From contig CM077027.1 in assembly GCA_039090855.1 (NCBI GenBank), positions 100,538,316 through 100,602,315 of the forward strand: a DNA stretch of 64,000 bases, read 5' to 3'. This DNA is from Macrothele yani (Eukaryota > Arthropoda > Arachnida > Araneae > Macrothelidae). This document shows, in pieces, positions 22,246 to 33,279 of this stretch. Every line of letters starts with the position of its first letter. The first letter of the stretch is position 1. The notes under the pieces were generated by a model that was not told where the DNA came from, made no database searches, and saw only the letters and a list, made by a program, of their open reading frames with translations. The position numbers and the translations under genes are program-made.

Positions 22246-22859
22246 TTGGGGCTCTATTTCTGTTCCAGGGTGAGGCAATTTTCAAGTTTTCTGAAGAGAT
22301 GGCTACATGGGAAACAGCGAAAAACAATGTTATCGAGTCTAGAATGAAAAGAAAAGAATTTAAAACTCTGCACTTAGAAACATGGCTAATATTTAAGACA
22401 CTATGAAGACAGAATACTGCCTCAGCATGTGCTTTCCAGATATTAACACCACCAACTACAACTGAAAGTGCACACACTTTTAAAATTAGGCATTTTACAT
22501 TAGGAATTTTATAAGAACCACTGACTGCAAAGTTCAAACAATAACTGCCTCCCTCATATGGTTCAGTTCAGAAATGAATTAAGAATGCTACTGTCCATAA
22601 GCTCTGAAGTAACTGCTGCTTCTTATTTCAGCATTTAAATGCTAGTATGAACTAAATGCGAAACCAAAGTTCATTGCAACTGAATATCTATGTACAGTAA
22701 ATTTGATTATCTCAGGGGTAAGAGCAATAAAAAATATAATTCAGGACACAATTTTTCTTAAATTTCAGGACATATTTTGACGAACCTGGTAGGTAAATTA
22801 AATCAAATATTGGTACTAATGCAGAAATGTTATTTTTTACTAAAAAGCTACCTAAATTA

Positions 22860-23233
22860 TTGCCCAGTTGTTAGCAGGAATTTTTTTACTTTTAAGGCTA
22901 ACAACACCCCTAAAGTTTCAGTGGCTAGGTTTGGCCTAAATTCTGTTTGACTCCTACAGACAATGCTAAAAATTCTTTCTGCAGTTGCATTACTGTGTGG
23001 CACAACAAGAATAGCATGTATCCGGTGTGGTAAAACTTCATACTTTTTAAGCACCAATTGCACCAGTCATTTTCAAAATGTTTGATCATGCGGTATTCAA
23101 ATGTGGGACTATTCGAAACACCTTCTTCCAATTCATCAATTTGATATAAGGCAAACTCCATTTCCAACTTGTACAGATCATTGTCACAACAGCAGCTGGG
23201 AAAATATTTGTCAAGTACATTACCAGGGTTCAT
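22860..23233 (-). pseudogene. hAT transposase C-terminus with dimerisation domain, split by a nested insertion
   Basis: Two overlapping frames give NPGNVLDKYFPSCCCDNDL and LEMEFALYQIDELEEG, then, after a shift, HAILVVPHSNATAERIFS with FRPNLATETLGVLLALKVK. This is an excellent hAT dimerisation signature. The preceding part of the protein lies at 28190-28082 on the far side of the insertion 23224-28081. It reads HAKVADIGIRMEEASFSS, corresponding to HAEVVDPSLRAITSFTS in the copy at 17195-18080. An upstream boundary phrase at 22740-22785 ('aatttcaggacatattttgacgaacctgg') may be the element's 3' end. Confidence 0.85.
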
Positions 23234-24419
23234 ACTCTTTTTTGAAAATGGAAATTAAGGAGTTCTTAAGGAACTTCAGGCTATTTTTAAGGACCTTTAA
23301 ATATTTTTTAAGGACTTCATAATCACTGCATGCAAATATACACAATATACAAAATGTGAGTTAACTAGTACAACATAAGTCATTTTAACACAATAATTCA
23401 ATTTTGTTGAAATTAATGAATATTCCATTGCACAAATATATGAATTAAAATTAGTTCTACTAAAATAAATCTAAATACTCCAACAGAAAAACCAACTAAC
23501 TTAAAAGTTCCTTATATACATTATTTACTGGTAATACTGGATCCATTATTTGTCCTGAAGCATATCTTTGCATCACAGAACTAGCACTCTGCTTCTTCGT
23601 ATTGTGGTGTGAAGCATAAAATTTATTTACTTTGGAATTTCAATTTTCAACAAATTTTCACCCATTAATTGTGATTATAGGCCCAACTTTGTGGTTTCAG
23701 AAACTTTTTAAATTTGCATTTATTTTTCCTTCAAAGTTTATCCAAATTTATATATTTTTTATTAATTTACAAATTCATTTTAACAAAAACAGTATTACAA
23801 ATACAGCTTAGAATTTCATATGGCTGTCAGTCTTTAAAATTTTTGGTATCTTTACCTTTCCATTCAATAACTTAATTCCTTCCATTAGAATTACTTTTAC
23901 AAATATGTACTGACACAGGCTAAGAAACTAAATGCATTAATTCTGTGGGTGGCATCACTACAAGTGCTGCAGCTGGAAAGATAACACTTTTATAAAAATG
24001 CAGCACAGCTTGTTAGACCTTGTTTAGGTTAATGAAGCAAGTAAACACACTATCTAAATCAGATCGACACACACTAGTTCATCGTAACTTAAATCATATC
24101 ATCGGAATTGAAAGCCTTAAGTTCAATAAAAATGTTTGCATAAATTTCAAAACTACATTGGCAGAATTCAAAGAACCAAAACACTGAACAGTTAAGCATC
24201 ACTTTCTTTTAAGTATTTATTTATTAATTTATTTACTACACAGCTTTCGAATTCCCAAATCTAGAGAAAAATTTGGTTTTCGTAGATTTGGATGAATAAC
24301 GCATTTTTGCTTGCGTAACTGTTGCTTTTTTTTTTTTTTTTTTTTTTAAGTTCTACAGCTGTAGCACTTGTAGTAACTTCTTCCATACACTTAATGCAGG
24401 TTGATTTTCAACATTTGGC

Positions 24420-24520
24420 AATAGCAGGGGTGTTAGTGCCCCTACCATGTTTTGGAGCAATTCTTGGAGCAGAAAAGTTGGGTTTTGGAGCGAGAAAATT
24501 TGCATTTTGGAGCAGCTAAT
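24420..24520. repeat. TTTTGGAGC short repeats behind a hAT-like end
   Basis: 'caggggtgttagtgcccc' at about 24427 looks like a terminal repeat and carries its own small palindrome. It is followed by four TTGGAGC phrases within 75 bp. No matching right end was identified. Confidence 0.4.
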
Positions 24521-25093
24521 GATAGTGTTTGAAGTCCATGCTGTGCTTTAAGTTATGTTTATATACTGAATTACCATTGTTTTATGAACTATGAAAAAAT
24601 GTTATATTTCAAGTTTGTTGACATTTTACTGCTTCTCTTACGACTGTTAATTAGCATGTCTGTCGTTCCTACAGTGAGATAAATTGGAAAACAATTATAA
24701 TACCCACGATTTATTGAAAACTACATGACCTACAATATTTTAAGCGTAACACATTAATATCAGAGATTTTCTTCCGAATGCATTTGTTTCGCTGTAATAC
24801 AAATAGGATGCTGCCGCGTCCAAGAACTGTTGCTATTGATACTGAACACTTGCGAATATACACTTAGGAAGAATAAATAATATGTAATTACTGTTTGTTG
24901 TTTGGTTGGTTTTTATAGCAGCATATTTTTCGAGATTCATGGCATTCAGATTAAAATACATTATTTCTGAAACCAACCAACTGGCAAGCCACGCATATGT
25001 GGTTTGCGTGTTCATCACAAACTCCTAAGGTTTTCTGAAGGAAAGCATACCTTCGATATAAAAGGAAAACTAATGTAACATTAAATAATCAAA

Positions 25094-25340
25094 TTGGAAC
25101 CAAAACTATAAGATAACAGTGAAAACTATATGCATCATCTTTAAGCAGTTGCACCATGACACTCTTCATACAATGTTTTTTATCAAGTAATTATCAATGT
25201 CAAACTTTCGTTATTGCTGTGAACAATTACAACTGGAACCAAAACTATAAGATGATAGTGAGATTCAGTAAAGTTGGTTAGATAAAAGCTGCTTCTATCG
25301 CTTAATGCTTGCACAGTGACGTTTTGGCATGAGATCCCCC
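25094..25340. repeat. 139-bp tandem duplication
   Basis: 'ttggaaccaaaactataagataacagtga' (25095) recurs as 'ctggaaccaaaactataagatgatagtga' (25234). Each is followed by diverged sequence with 'gcaccatgacact' or 'gcacagtgacgtt'. Only two units are visible. Confidence 0.55.
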
Positions 25341-25834
25341 TCTTCTTCAGTAGTAGAATCAGTGTATGACTTTTTGTTGTTGCTGTCTGAAAGAGCCACT
25401 GTTCTTGCATACATGGGATCCTGCATGTATGGGCATGGACATTAAGCAGACGATTGCGAGTTAGTAAGTGGTTCAACGCACCTTTCATCTGGAAAAAGAA
25501 AAGTGTGAGGGTGAAGATGTTCTCCAAGGTAGATCAAAATGAGAAAAAGAAAACCTCCTAAAAATTCTGATCCCTGAATGTACGGGGCAAAATTCGGACT
25601 TTAAGTAAGAACCAAAAGAACAGTATTCCTGATAATTGATTAAAAGTTATGCGATATAAAAAATCCTTTCATTTATCCATAGCGCTCGTGAGCGATTTTA
25701 ATTAACATACACGAGACTGACAAAGAAAAAAACAAAGCTGTACTTTTTAATTTGGTGAAAAATCAGACTGCACAGTGAGAAAGTGTGAATATTACAAAGC
25801 ACGAACAAAACTGAATCGTTTACTGTAATTTATT

Positions 25835-27060
25835 TATGAAAGCATTTAACTAGATCACACCACTGTATTCACAATTATAAAATTAGTGAATTCCAAACAA
25901 AATAGGGTGGTTTTGAAAGAGAGCTTCAAACAGTTTTTTTCCTGGTTTTGTTCTTGTACTTGCCAAAATATTAGCTCTGGTTTCCTCTTGTGAGCAAACC
26001 CTACTTTCTTCTCAGCAAGTTCCACGGCCATATTTGTCTTTTGTTGACTCTGCCACTGCACAGCATCCACTGTTTATTTTATTTTTTTCTGCTCATAGTT
26101 TTCCCTTTACCATTTTTTTTGTTACTTTTCTTTCTTTTTCGTTTTTTTTTATTCCCTCAGATGACAATTTTATCCATCATGCTTAAAGAACTTTCAGCCT
26201 GAGAACCATGAATTCTGATATCAGAGCTTTAACTATTTCAGATAAATGGTGTAATTTTCAGAGAATGAATACTTTTTTATTTTTTTTTAACACCATGCAT
26301 CAATTCTTACAAATTTCCAAACTTCGTCACTTCTGTTTTTGGAAATTTCCCCCACCCTCATCAAGCTAAAATGCACACACATTTATGAGGGTGATGACAT
26401 TTAACAACTACATAGGAGTGGAAACATCGTGGGGAAGGGGGGATACAATTACGGAAGAAATCTTCGCTTCGTCTGACTTCAGTTTTCGGAAATTTATCCA
26501 ACATTTTCAAGCTGAAATACAAATATTTATGGAATAAAATGATATCTAACAATACTGGGTAGAGGAAAGATTGCGAGAAAAAAAAATTACGATTACCAGA
26601 AAAATCTTACCTGTCTACTTTCCGTTTTCGAAGGATGAAATGCCGTCCTCCGACGGAGAAAACGACCCCCCCCAATCCTCCCAAAATTTCAGTTCAGTTA
26701 TGCATCAATTTCGTACATGGTCCAAATGATAACAAAAAAAGACGGAATTCCTCTAATCAGCGTGAGAATCTCGTCGCCGAAGATTACGGGGGAATTTTTG
26801 GGCGGCCTAACTTTCGTTTTCGGAAATCGTTACCTACAATTTCAAGCTGAAATTGTGCAAATGAAATTATATTTAACAATACTGAACAGAAGCAACATCG
26901 CGAGAGAAGAAAAATATGATTACGGGAAAAATCTGCACTTCGTTTAACTTCCATTTCCGAACGTTTAAAAAGACAAAACAACATCCCCAGACGGAATACG
27001 ACCCCCCCCTCCCAACTAATATCCTGAAAATTTCTTCACTTTTGCATCGATCTTGAAAAT
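25835..27060. repeat. GATTACGG module and adjoining hAT DNA, largest copy
   Basis: 25835-25905 is the 'catcactgtattcacaatataaaattagtgaattcc' lead-in, shared with 11150-11225 and 30490-30560. 26160-26380 matches 17930-18130 of the hAT element ('catcatgctkaaagaactttcag', 'catgcatcaattcttacaaattt'). 26420-27060 then carries at least three GATTACGG-type units, two with the C-run extension and the CATCGAT box. A poly-A run at 27063-27083 follows. Confidence 0.65.
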
Positions 27061-27139
27061 GACAAAAAAAAAAAAAAAAAAAAGAACAATGTTTTGGCAC
27101 GGGCTGGCGCAATTGGCGCAGGTCTGGCAGCCCTGCAAT

Positions 27140-28020
27140 AGTGTATAGGTGTAAAAGCTAAAACAAACTGCAGCAACAACAAGACACCTATGAAATTTCC
27201 TTCATAATTTTTACTTCTATTATACATCTTTTTTTGCTCTTAAACTTAAAAAAAAACAGTAATGCAATTTAACAATGACTGCAAGGAAATTATATTATGT
27301 ACATATTCACTTTTTTGAGGTCAAACAAAGGACGTAGGCCTACAATGAAATCAATTTTTCAGCTCCTTTTTTTTTTGCAACTACTGACATGGTAATTTCT
27401 GCCAATTCTTCATTTTTTTTCCTTTATCGATTTTCGAAAACTATTTGATTGAAGGAAGCAGTTCATATCTCTCATCAATTCCCCTTGGGCGGCAAGGCCA
27501 CCTGCACGTTTCTCTAATTCGGCAATATTTTTTTCTACTTTCAGTTTTTTCATACTAAGCATTTGCAATTCCTCCTCAATCAATTTACGTTTCCTCCCAG
27601 ATGTTGCTTGGCACATTTTTTTTTTCGGCATCTAAATATTGGGAACATATTTCTGTCTAGCTGAAAAGACAGAAGCTCTAAGCTCTTTACTTAGTACCAC
27701 ATTCTCTAATAAATAACAGAATATAATGATCTGAACTGCACTGACCCCACGCAAAGAAAACAAGCAGCCAGCAATAAATCTAATCTAAACCAAAGGGATT
27801 TGATAGAAGGTAGCTGGTTGGCAAACTGCCAAAAGCAATACAGAACATGGATAAACTTTTGCGACATGCGATCTAGTGACGTAAAACCATCATCAGTACG
27901 CTAATAAAACCAGCTGGCCTACGTAACGCGCACATTTCTATGGTTAAAAAAAATAATTATGACCTTTTTAATGACCGAATATAGTATAATTACGGTGTTT
28001 TCAAGGACTTTTTAAGAGCC
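27140..28020. other. No gene seen inside the nested insertion
   Basis: AT-rich DNA with a glutamate- and lysine-rich minus-strand frame at 27631-27410. That frame starts MPKKKMCQATSGRKRK and has heptad-like MLSMKKLKVEKNIAELEKR, which would form a coiled coil. Coiled-coil tails occur in Myb/SANT-like proteins of some transposons, but there is no second domain and no homologue that I recognise. Confidence 0.3.
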
Positions 28021-28189
28021 CTTAAAAACAGAACAGAAATTAAGGAGTTCTTAAGGACTTTTAAGGACCGTACGAACCTTGATTACTGAAGAAAAGGAAG
28101 CTTCTTCCATCCTAATTCCTATATCAGCAACTTTTGCATGCAGCAGAAATTCACTTTTCAGTCAGAATTTCTTCAAAATATAGTCATGT

Positions 28190-28520
28190 GCAACACTTAA
28201 CAACAACGCAGGATAGACAGAACATCGCAGGGAAAAAAAAAAAGAATTAAGATCACAGGAGAAATCTTTGCTTCGACCGTCTTCCGTTTTGGGAAACTCT
28301 TTCCTCCATTTCTAAACTGAAATGTAAGTACTTATGGAATAAATGAATATTTAAGAAAAATACTGGAGCAGAAAAGAACATCGCAAAAAAATATTACGAT
28401 TACGGGAGAAATCTTCACTCCAACTAACTTCCGTTTCCGGAAGATGGAATTCCATCCTCAAACGAAAAACACCCCTCCCCCAAGATTTCTGCTTAGTCTG
28501 TGCATCGATCATGAGAAAGC
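28190..28520. repeat. GATTACGG module, further copy
   Basis: Two units: 'agatcacaggagaaatctttgcttcg' with 'cttccgttttggga', then 'cgattacgggagaaatcttcactcc' with 'cttccgtttccgga', a C-rich run, and the CATCGATCATGAGAA box. It follows directly on the hAT transposase remnant at 28082-28190, as expected if the module belongs to that hAT element. Confidence 0.65.
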
Positions 28521-28530
28521 CCCAAATGAT

Positions 28531-29500
28531 AACGGCTGACGTAACCCAGGGCCCGGCACTGTGCATTCTTTCCACTTGGCTCTCAAACAAGCAAAACAAA
28601 TTCCTCCTCCTCAGAAAGAAAAAGAGAAAAACAAAACAAAACAAAAAAAAACCACTAAGCTGCATCACAAACTTTGTTCAGAGGCTTCGGGCTGACGTAA
28701 TACTAGCACAAAGCTGTGCTTTCTTTCCAATTAGTTTTCAAACAAGCATAACACATTCCTCCTCCTCAGAAGAAAAAAAAAAAACTAAAGAAAAGAAAAT
28801 AAACAAAGAGTTGCACCACAAACTTTGTTCAGAGGCTTAAAAGAAAAGAAAATAAACAAAGAGTTGTGCCACAAACTTTGTTCAGAGGCTTTGGGCTGAC
28901 GTAATCCTGGCCTGGCGCCGTGCTTTCTTTCCTCTCAGTTTTCAAACAACCAAAACACATTTCTCTTCCCCAGGTGGTGGGGGGGGGGAATGGAAAATAA
29001 ACAAAGAGGTTCGTCACGAACTTGGTTCCAAGGCATTGGGCTGACGCAATCACGGGCCACAGCGAAAGAAGCACGTCCGGGCTGATATTGCAATCCTGTG
29101 CCACGGTGGAAGAAGCGCGCCGGGCCAATGTAATCCAGGGTAATGATGAAAGAAGCACGCCAGGCCTACGTAATCCTGGCCTGGCGCGGTGCTTTCTTTC
29201 CACTTAGCTTTCAAAGAAGCAAAACAAATTCTTTCTCCTTGGGGGCCGGGGGCTGGGGTGTTAGGAAGAGGAAGAAAGAAACAAAGAGCTGCGACATGAA
29301 CTTTATTCATATGCTTCGGGCCGACGTAATCCAGAGCCACAGTGAAATAAGCATGGCAGGCCTACGTAATCCCAGACCGGCGCTGTGCTTTTTTTTTTTT
29401 TTTTGCATTCTTTCAAACAAGCAAAACAATTTCCTTTTCCTAAGGGAAAAAAGAAAAGAAACAAAGAGCTGTGTTACGAACTTTGTTCAGAGGCTTTTAC
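28531..29500. repeat. Satellite-like array of about 150-bp GACGTAATCC units
   Basis: At least five head-to-tail units start near 28531, 28688, 28892, 29038 and 29318. Each has 'ggctgacgtaatcc', a 'ggcgccgtgctttctttcc' box, 'caaacaagcaaaacaaattcctcctcctcag', an A-rich run with 'aacaaagagctg' and 'acaaactttgttcagaggctt'. The fourth is lengthened by extra 'agaagcacgccaggcctacgtaatcc' sub-repeats. The long frames found here on both strands are by-products of the array. A sixth unit is at 30598-30770. Confidence 0.75.
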
Positions 29501-29790
29501 ATTGATTACTTACAAATCCAGTAAAACTTTTTTAATAACAGTGAAAATCTGAATATCCGTAATTTTTCCGTTGGTCATCCGTAATCCAGGGGGAAATCCA
29601 AAATAATTATGGTGATTTCGCTATGGTTGGCATCTTTGTCCGTCCTCTGTAAGAAGCGGCATCACGGCAGCTTCAATTTTCGAACGATCTCATAATCACG
29701 TTCATGTACATCGCAAATTCAAGAGCGAGAGTTCTTGACGATGACATCACAACGATAGAGTACTCTCGCTCTAGTTCCATCATTTTTTTT
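29318..29790. repeat. First copy of a roughly 470-bp duplicated block
   Basis: The last array unit plus 'ctgaatatccgtaattttt', 'gttggcatctttgtccgtcctct', 'cgaacgatctca' and 'tgatgacatcac' is repeated in the same order at 30598-31050. Part of it (GTTGGCATCT) looks like a hAT terminal repeat of the CAGAGATGCCAAC type, which suggests these blocks are ends of that element group. Confidence 0.6.
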
Positions 29791-29944
29791 ATCTATGTGG
29801 TACTTGTAAACACTATATGATGAATCACTATACATAGTTTACCATTTATTCTTAAAATTTCAGGATACAGAACAAAAATAAGGACATTTCAGGACAAAAA
29901 AAAAAAAAAAAAAAAATCAGGAACTTCAGGACAACTGACTCGTT

Positions 29945-30360
29945 ATCTATCAAAATATTCAAGAAATAAATTTATTTTAACTTATTACACATTTTTGTAT
30001 CTATGCTGCTTGAAAAAAATTGTTATACTTTGAATGACAGAGCTCTCTTTTCACTGTCAACATAAAAATGATACTTGTGTTCACTGAGGTTAGCGCTCAA
30101 ACTGCATTTGCCTCATTTTTAACATAAAAAATGACCATTTTTGATGAACAGTTTGTAGCAAGTCCTTATGAAACAATATTACACATGAACAAATAGAGGA
30201 AAGATGCACATACTGAACTCTAATAGGGAGTATGGTTACCAGTGACCCCTATAATGCTGGCACATCAGTGAGGCATTCACAAAATGAGATTATCCAGTAG
30301 TTTTTGGGAGCTTCTTGGCTACATCTCATTGCAGGTATGCTCATACATGAGACCGGCCGA
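29945..30360. other. No gene seen
   Basis: AT-rich DNA between two repeat blocks. It is preceded at 29860-29940 by 'tttcaggacaaaa' phrases that resemble hAT ends (also at 22740-22785). Confidence 0.4.
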
Positions 30361-30597
30361 TGAGAAAAAAAGCTGAACTTTTTAACTGGGTGGAAAATTG
30401 GGACACGCGAACGCACGGCGTGAACAAATTCAAATACAGCATATACATTATTTAAGATTGCACAAGCCATATGGAATTATTTTCTGTAAATTATGTAAGT
30501 AAATATTAAAGTGAAGCACATTATTATATTCACAATAGAAAAGTAGGGAATCAAGAACAAAATAAAATGAAATATTTTAAAAAATCAGATTAAAACA

Positions 30598-31050
30598 TAG
30601 GGCCACAGCGAAAGAAGCACGCCAGGCTTATGCGATCCTAGCACCGTGCTTTTTTTTTTTTTTTTTTTCACACTTTCGAACAAGCAAAACTAATTCTGCC
30701 ACCTCAGAAAAAAAAAAAAAAAAAAAATACAAAGGGCTGTGTTACGAACTTTGTTCAGAGGCTTTTTCATCGATTATTTACAAAACCATTAAAACTTTCT
30801 TTATAACAGCGAAAATCTGAATATCCATAATTTTTTGTTAGTCACCCGTAATCCAGAAGGAATCCGTAATAATTACGGAAATTCCGTAATTGCCAATTCC
30901 GTAATCTCTGTGCGTCCTTCATAGAAAGAGTTTTCACGAGAGCTTCGATTCTCGAACGATCTCAGAAAAGCAGGAACGCATTCGGATACATCGCAAATTA
31001 CAAGAGAGAGAGAGAGAGAGTTCCTGGTGATGACGTCACGGATAGAATGC
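30598..31050. repeat. Second copy of the roughly 470-bp duplicated block
   Basis: Same block order as 29318-29790, with a longer poly-T and poly-A and a (GA)9 run near 31003-31020. It is preceded by the lead-in repeat at 30490-30560. After it, 31050-31480 carries inverted 'gcggaattccgc' phrases (31318, 31444) that belong to decayed hAT-like ends. Confidence 0.6.
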
Positions 31051-31479
31051 AGAGTGGCGATTTCCCACAAGACATGGAATGGCTGTCTCCTCGTGGGCTG
31101 CGGCAGTTTCCCTAAACACGAAGTAGGCAGAGCTTCCACCCTTCGCGCCGCGATGCTCAAGTGACTGACAACCCATCCATTGTTGACAGCAGTAAACGAA
31201 TTGAGCTCCTGACTCCACCCTCCAACATTTCTTCTTGCTCCCCAGTGCCTGCTCCATAAAACAACGCTTTCAGCCATAAAGCGCTTAGTTCTTTTACTCC
31301 ACAAAAAAGCGAAATCGCGGAATTCCGCTTTTCAAGGATTTTTCTATAGAAGGACGACCCCCCCCCCCAAAAAAAAAATTTTGAAAAATTTCTCTTCATT
31401 TTTGCAATGACCTCGAGGATGACCAAAATGATGCCGAAAAAAAGCGGAATTCCGCGAATTCGCGGAAGAATCTTATGTA

Positions 31480-32290
31480 TGGGTATGCTCCAGCTGCTGA
31501 AGCAACATGGATGAGCTGCAACACATCTACTAAGTGCACCCCACACATACTCAATGGGGTTGAGGTCTGGAGCACAAAGGTCTGTTTGCCCTCTTCCTGA
31601 GGAATGTATTTCACTAGGTGGGCTCAAAGTAGGCAACATCATTCATGAAGAGGAGCACATCCCAAACTGCCATAGCATAAGGCACGCTATTATAAGTTGC
31701 AGAATTTCAACTTTATACTAGACTGCCAATGCCAATGCCTACCCATACAAAGATTCCACCAGCACTGAGGGTATCTCTTTCCTGCATGAAGGCTGTATTA
31801 TTCAGTGTTCCTTGTTCATGTCAGAAAAGGTCATTATTACTGGACTGCAAGCTGAACTATGACTAATCCACGAAAAGAACGGACCACTGTTTGCGATCCC
31901 AACTGTAATAAACTTCAGCTTACTTTGTGCAGAGAGGGGACAGGCACACTATCGGTTGCAGAGAATGCAGTCCTCCTTGGTGGGGCAAGTTGTGTGTGGT
32001 CAGTGTGGGTATACCTGTGGCCACAGTAAACAGGTGTTCAATTGTATTCTATTAGCAATTCCTATGAGCCAGTAAACCCAAATACCAACCATCTCGTGCT
32101 GTTGTTGTTGATACTGGCCAAACCCTGCCATTCTTTCTTTGTACTGTTCTGGTATACTGGAAACACATCCACAGCCTACTGATGACACTTTGAGAAACTC
32201 CAACTGCTTTTGCCACTATCTCCTGTGCCAGATCAGCTTGCAGCCTTCCAAGGTTTGGGGGTACATAGTGTTGCTCAAATATTCAACTAA
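31480..32290 (-). pseudogene. Tc1-like transposase, decayed
   Basis: The N-terminal helix-turn-helix part on the minus strand near 32240-32100 reads EIVAKAVGVSQSVISRLW, then FQYTRTVQRKNGR and VSTTTARE, the paired-type DNA-binding domain of Tc1 transposases. After many stops, ERDTLSAGGIFVWVGIG lies near 31780. The end reads CAPDLNPIEYVWGALSRCVA near 31570-31510, the DLNPIE box that carries the third catalytic residue of Tc1 proteins. The catalytic centre is not intact. Terminal repeats were not identified. Confidence 0.8.
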
Positions 32291-33279
32291 AACACAAACA
32301 TAGTAGCAACTTTCTATTGAATAAGAACAACTTGGTGGGCATAAAAACACACAGCCAGTTTGCTTTGAGTTTCAGTAAAGTGAACAAATGTGTCAGTGCT
32401 ACTCATTTGCACGCTCCGACACCCTTCTTCTTATAACATGTATTCGTAAATATTCAACAAGCGCCAATTGATATTCACGGAGTTTATGTGGATTCTTCAT
32501 AAATTATTTCAGTAACTATTCAGTACTGAACGAACTTCTGTTCAACACTTTATTGATAGAGACTTCTTACTTTGGTCATGGGCTGGTCATAGATCTTCGT
32601 GAACTCAAAGTTCTTATTAATTAGTTCAAAATATATACGCACTTGCTCACCTTGTTTATTGCTGTTGGTCATTCATATTCGGTTCTGTTCAATACAAAGT
32701 ACTATTTCGTTTGGTCCCTGTTCGGAATCTCGATGTTCATGTGCATCTGATATCACAATATTTTCATGGTTTCAAATGTCATTAATCCACAATATCAATG
32801 TGATAAATAGTATAGATAAAATCCAATTCCAAACAGTATTTATCAACCTTCTTTAACAATTCCCTTCCGACCATTCATCGTAAAATCCTCTTTTTTAAAA
32901 TGAGTTACCACAGATAAAAAAACCACCATGAAATGTAAAAACCAAACAAATTAACCACAATGAACGTTACATATTAAAACCAGAAGATTAAAATTCGAAC
33001 AAGAATAAATCTGACATCATACAATATCCGCTGCAAGAGCACCGGCACGTACTTGCACAATCCCTCGCTACTCTGGACGAGTTTCGGGCATGTACCTCCA
33101 CGGCATTTTCAACAGCTAATGAGTTTAACTCTGTCACATCTGCCACTGCACTTCCACTGCGCAAGCACACATCACCAACGTCAACCATCTTCTCTCCCAG
33201 TGTCCAAACCAATTTGGACCTTTGAACTCTTCTTTCTGTTTTTGGTTGTAATCGATTTTTCAATCTTTATTATATTTTC

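Larger units (their letters stand above)
23224..28081. mobile_element. Nested hAT-like insertion inside a hAT transposase
   Basis: The left end reads CAGGGTTCATAC and the right end, reverse-complemented, CAAGGTTCGTAC. Both are followed by the 'ttaaggagttcttaaggac' phrase. The flanks share ATTAC (23219-23223, 28082-28086). Counting six bases gives CATTAC against GATTAC if the last G is taken as target. The hAT transposase reading is interrupted exactly here. Inside: AT-rich DNA (23320-24300), the short TTTTGGAGC repeat (24420-24520), a 139-bp duplication (25094-25340), and a hAT/GATTACGG block (25690-27060) followed by 'ggctggcgcaattggcgcaggtctggcag'. No intact gene is present. Confidence 0.65.

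Noticed and set aside
25183..25527. 114-codon minus-strand frame as a gene or exon
   Set aside because: It overlaps the 139-bp tandem duplication and has no recognisable domain or homologue.
28511..29505. Several 90-120 codon frames on both strands
   Set aside because: All lie in the 150-bp repeat array and change frame with unit length.
31157..31642. 161-codon minus-strand frame
   Set aside because: Only its N-terminal part (the DLNPIE region) is Tc1 transposase; the rest reads through repeat and hAT-end DNA.
32599..32856. 85-codon frame conserved at 42838-42581, as a possible gene
   Set aside because: Conservation is explained by the inverted Penelope arms being recent copies; the composition is that of a non-coding region and no domain is seen.
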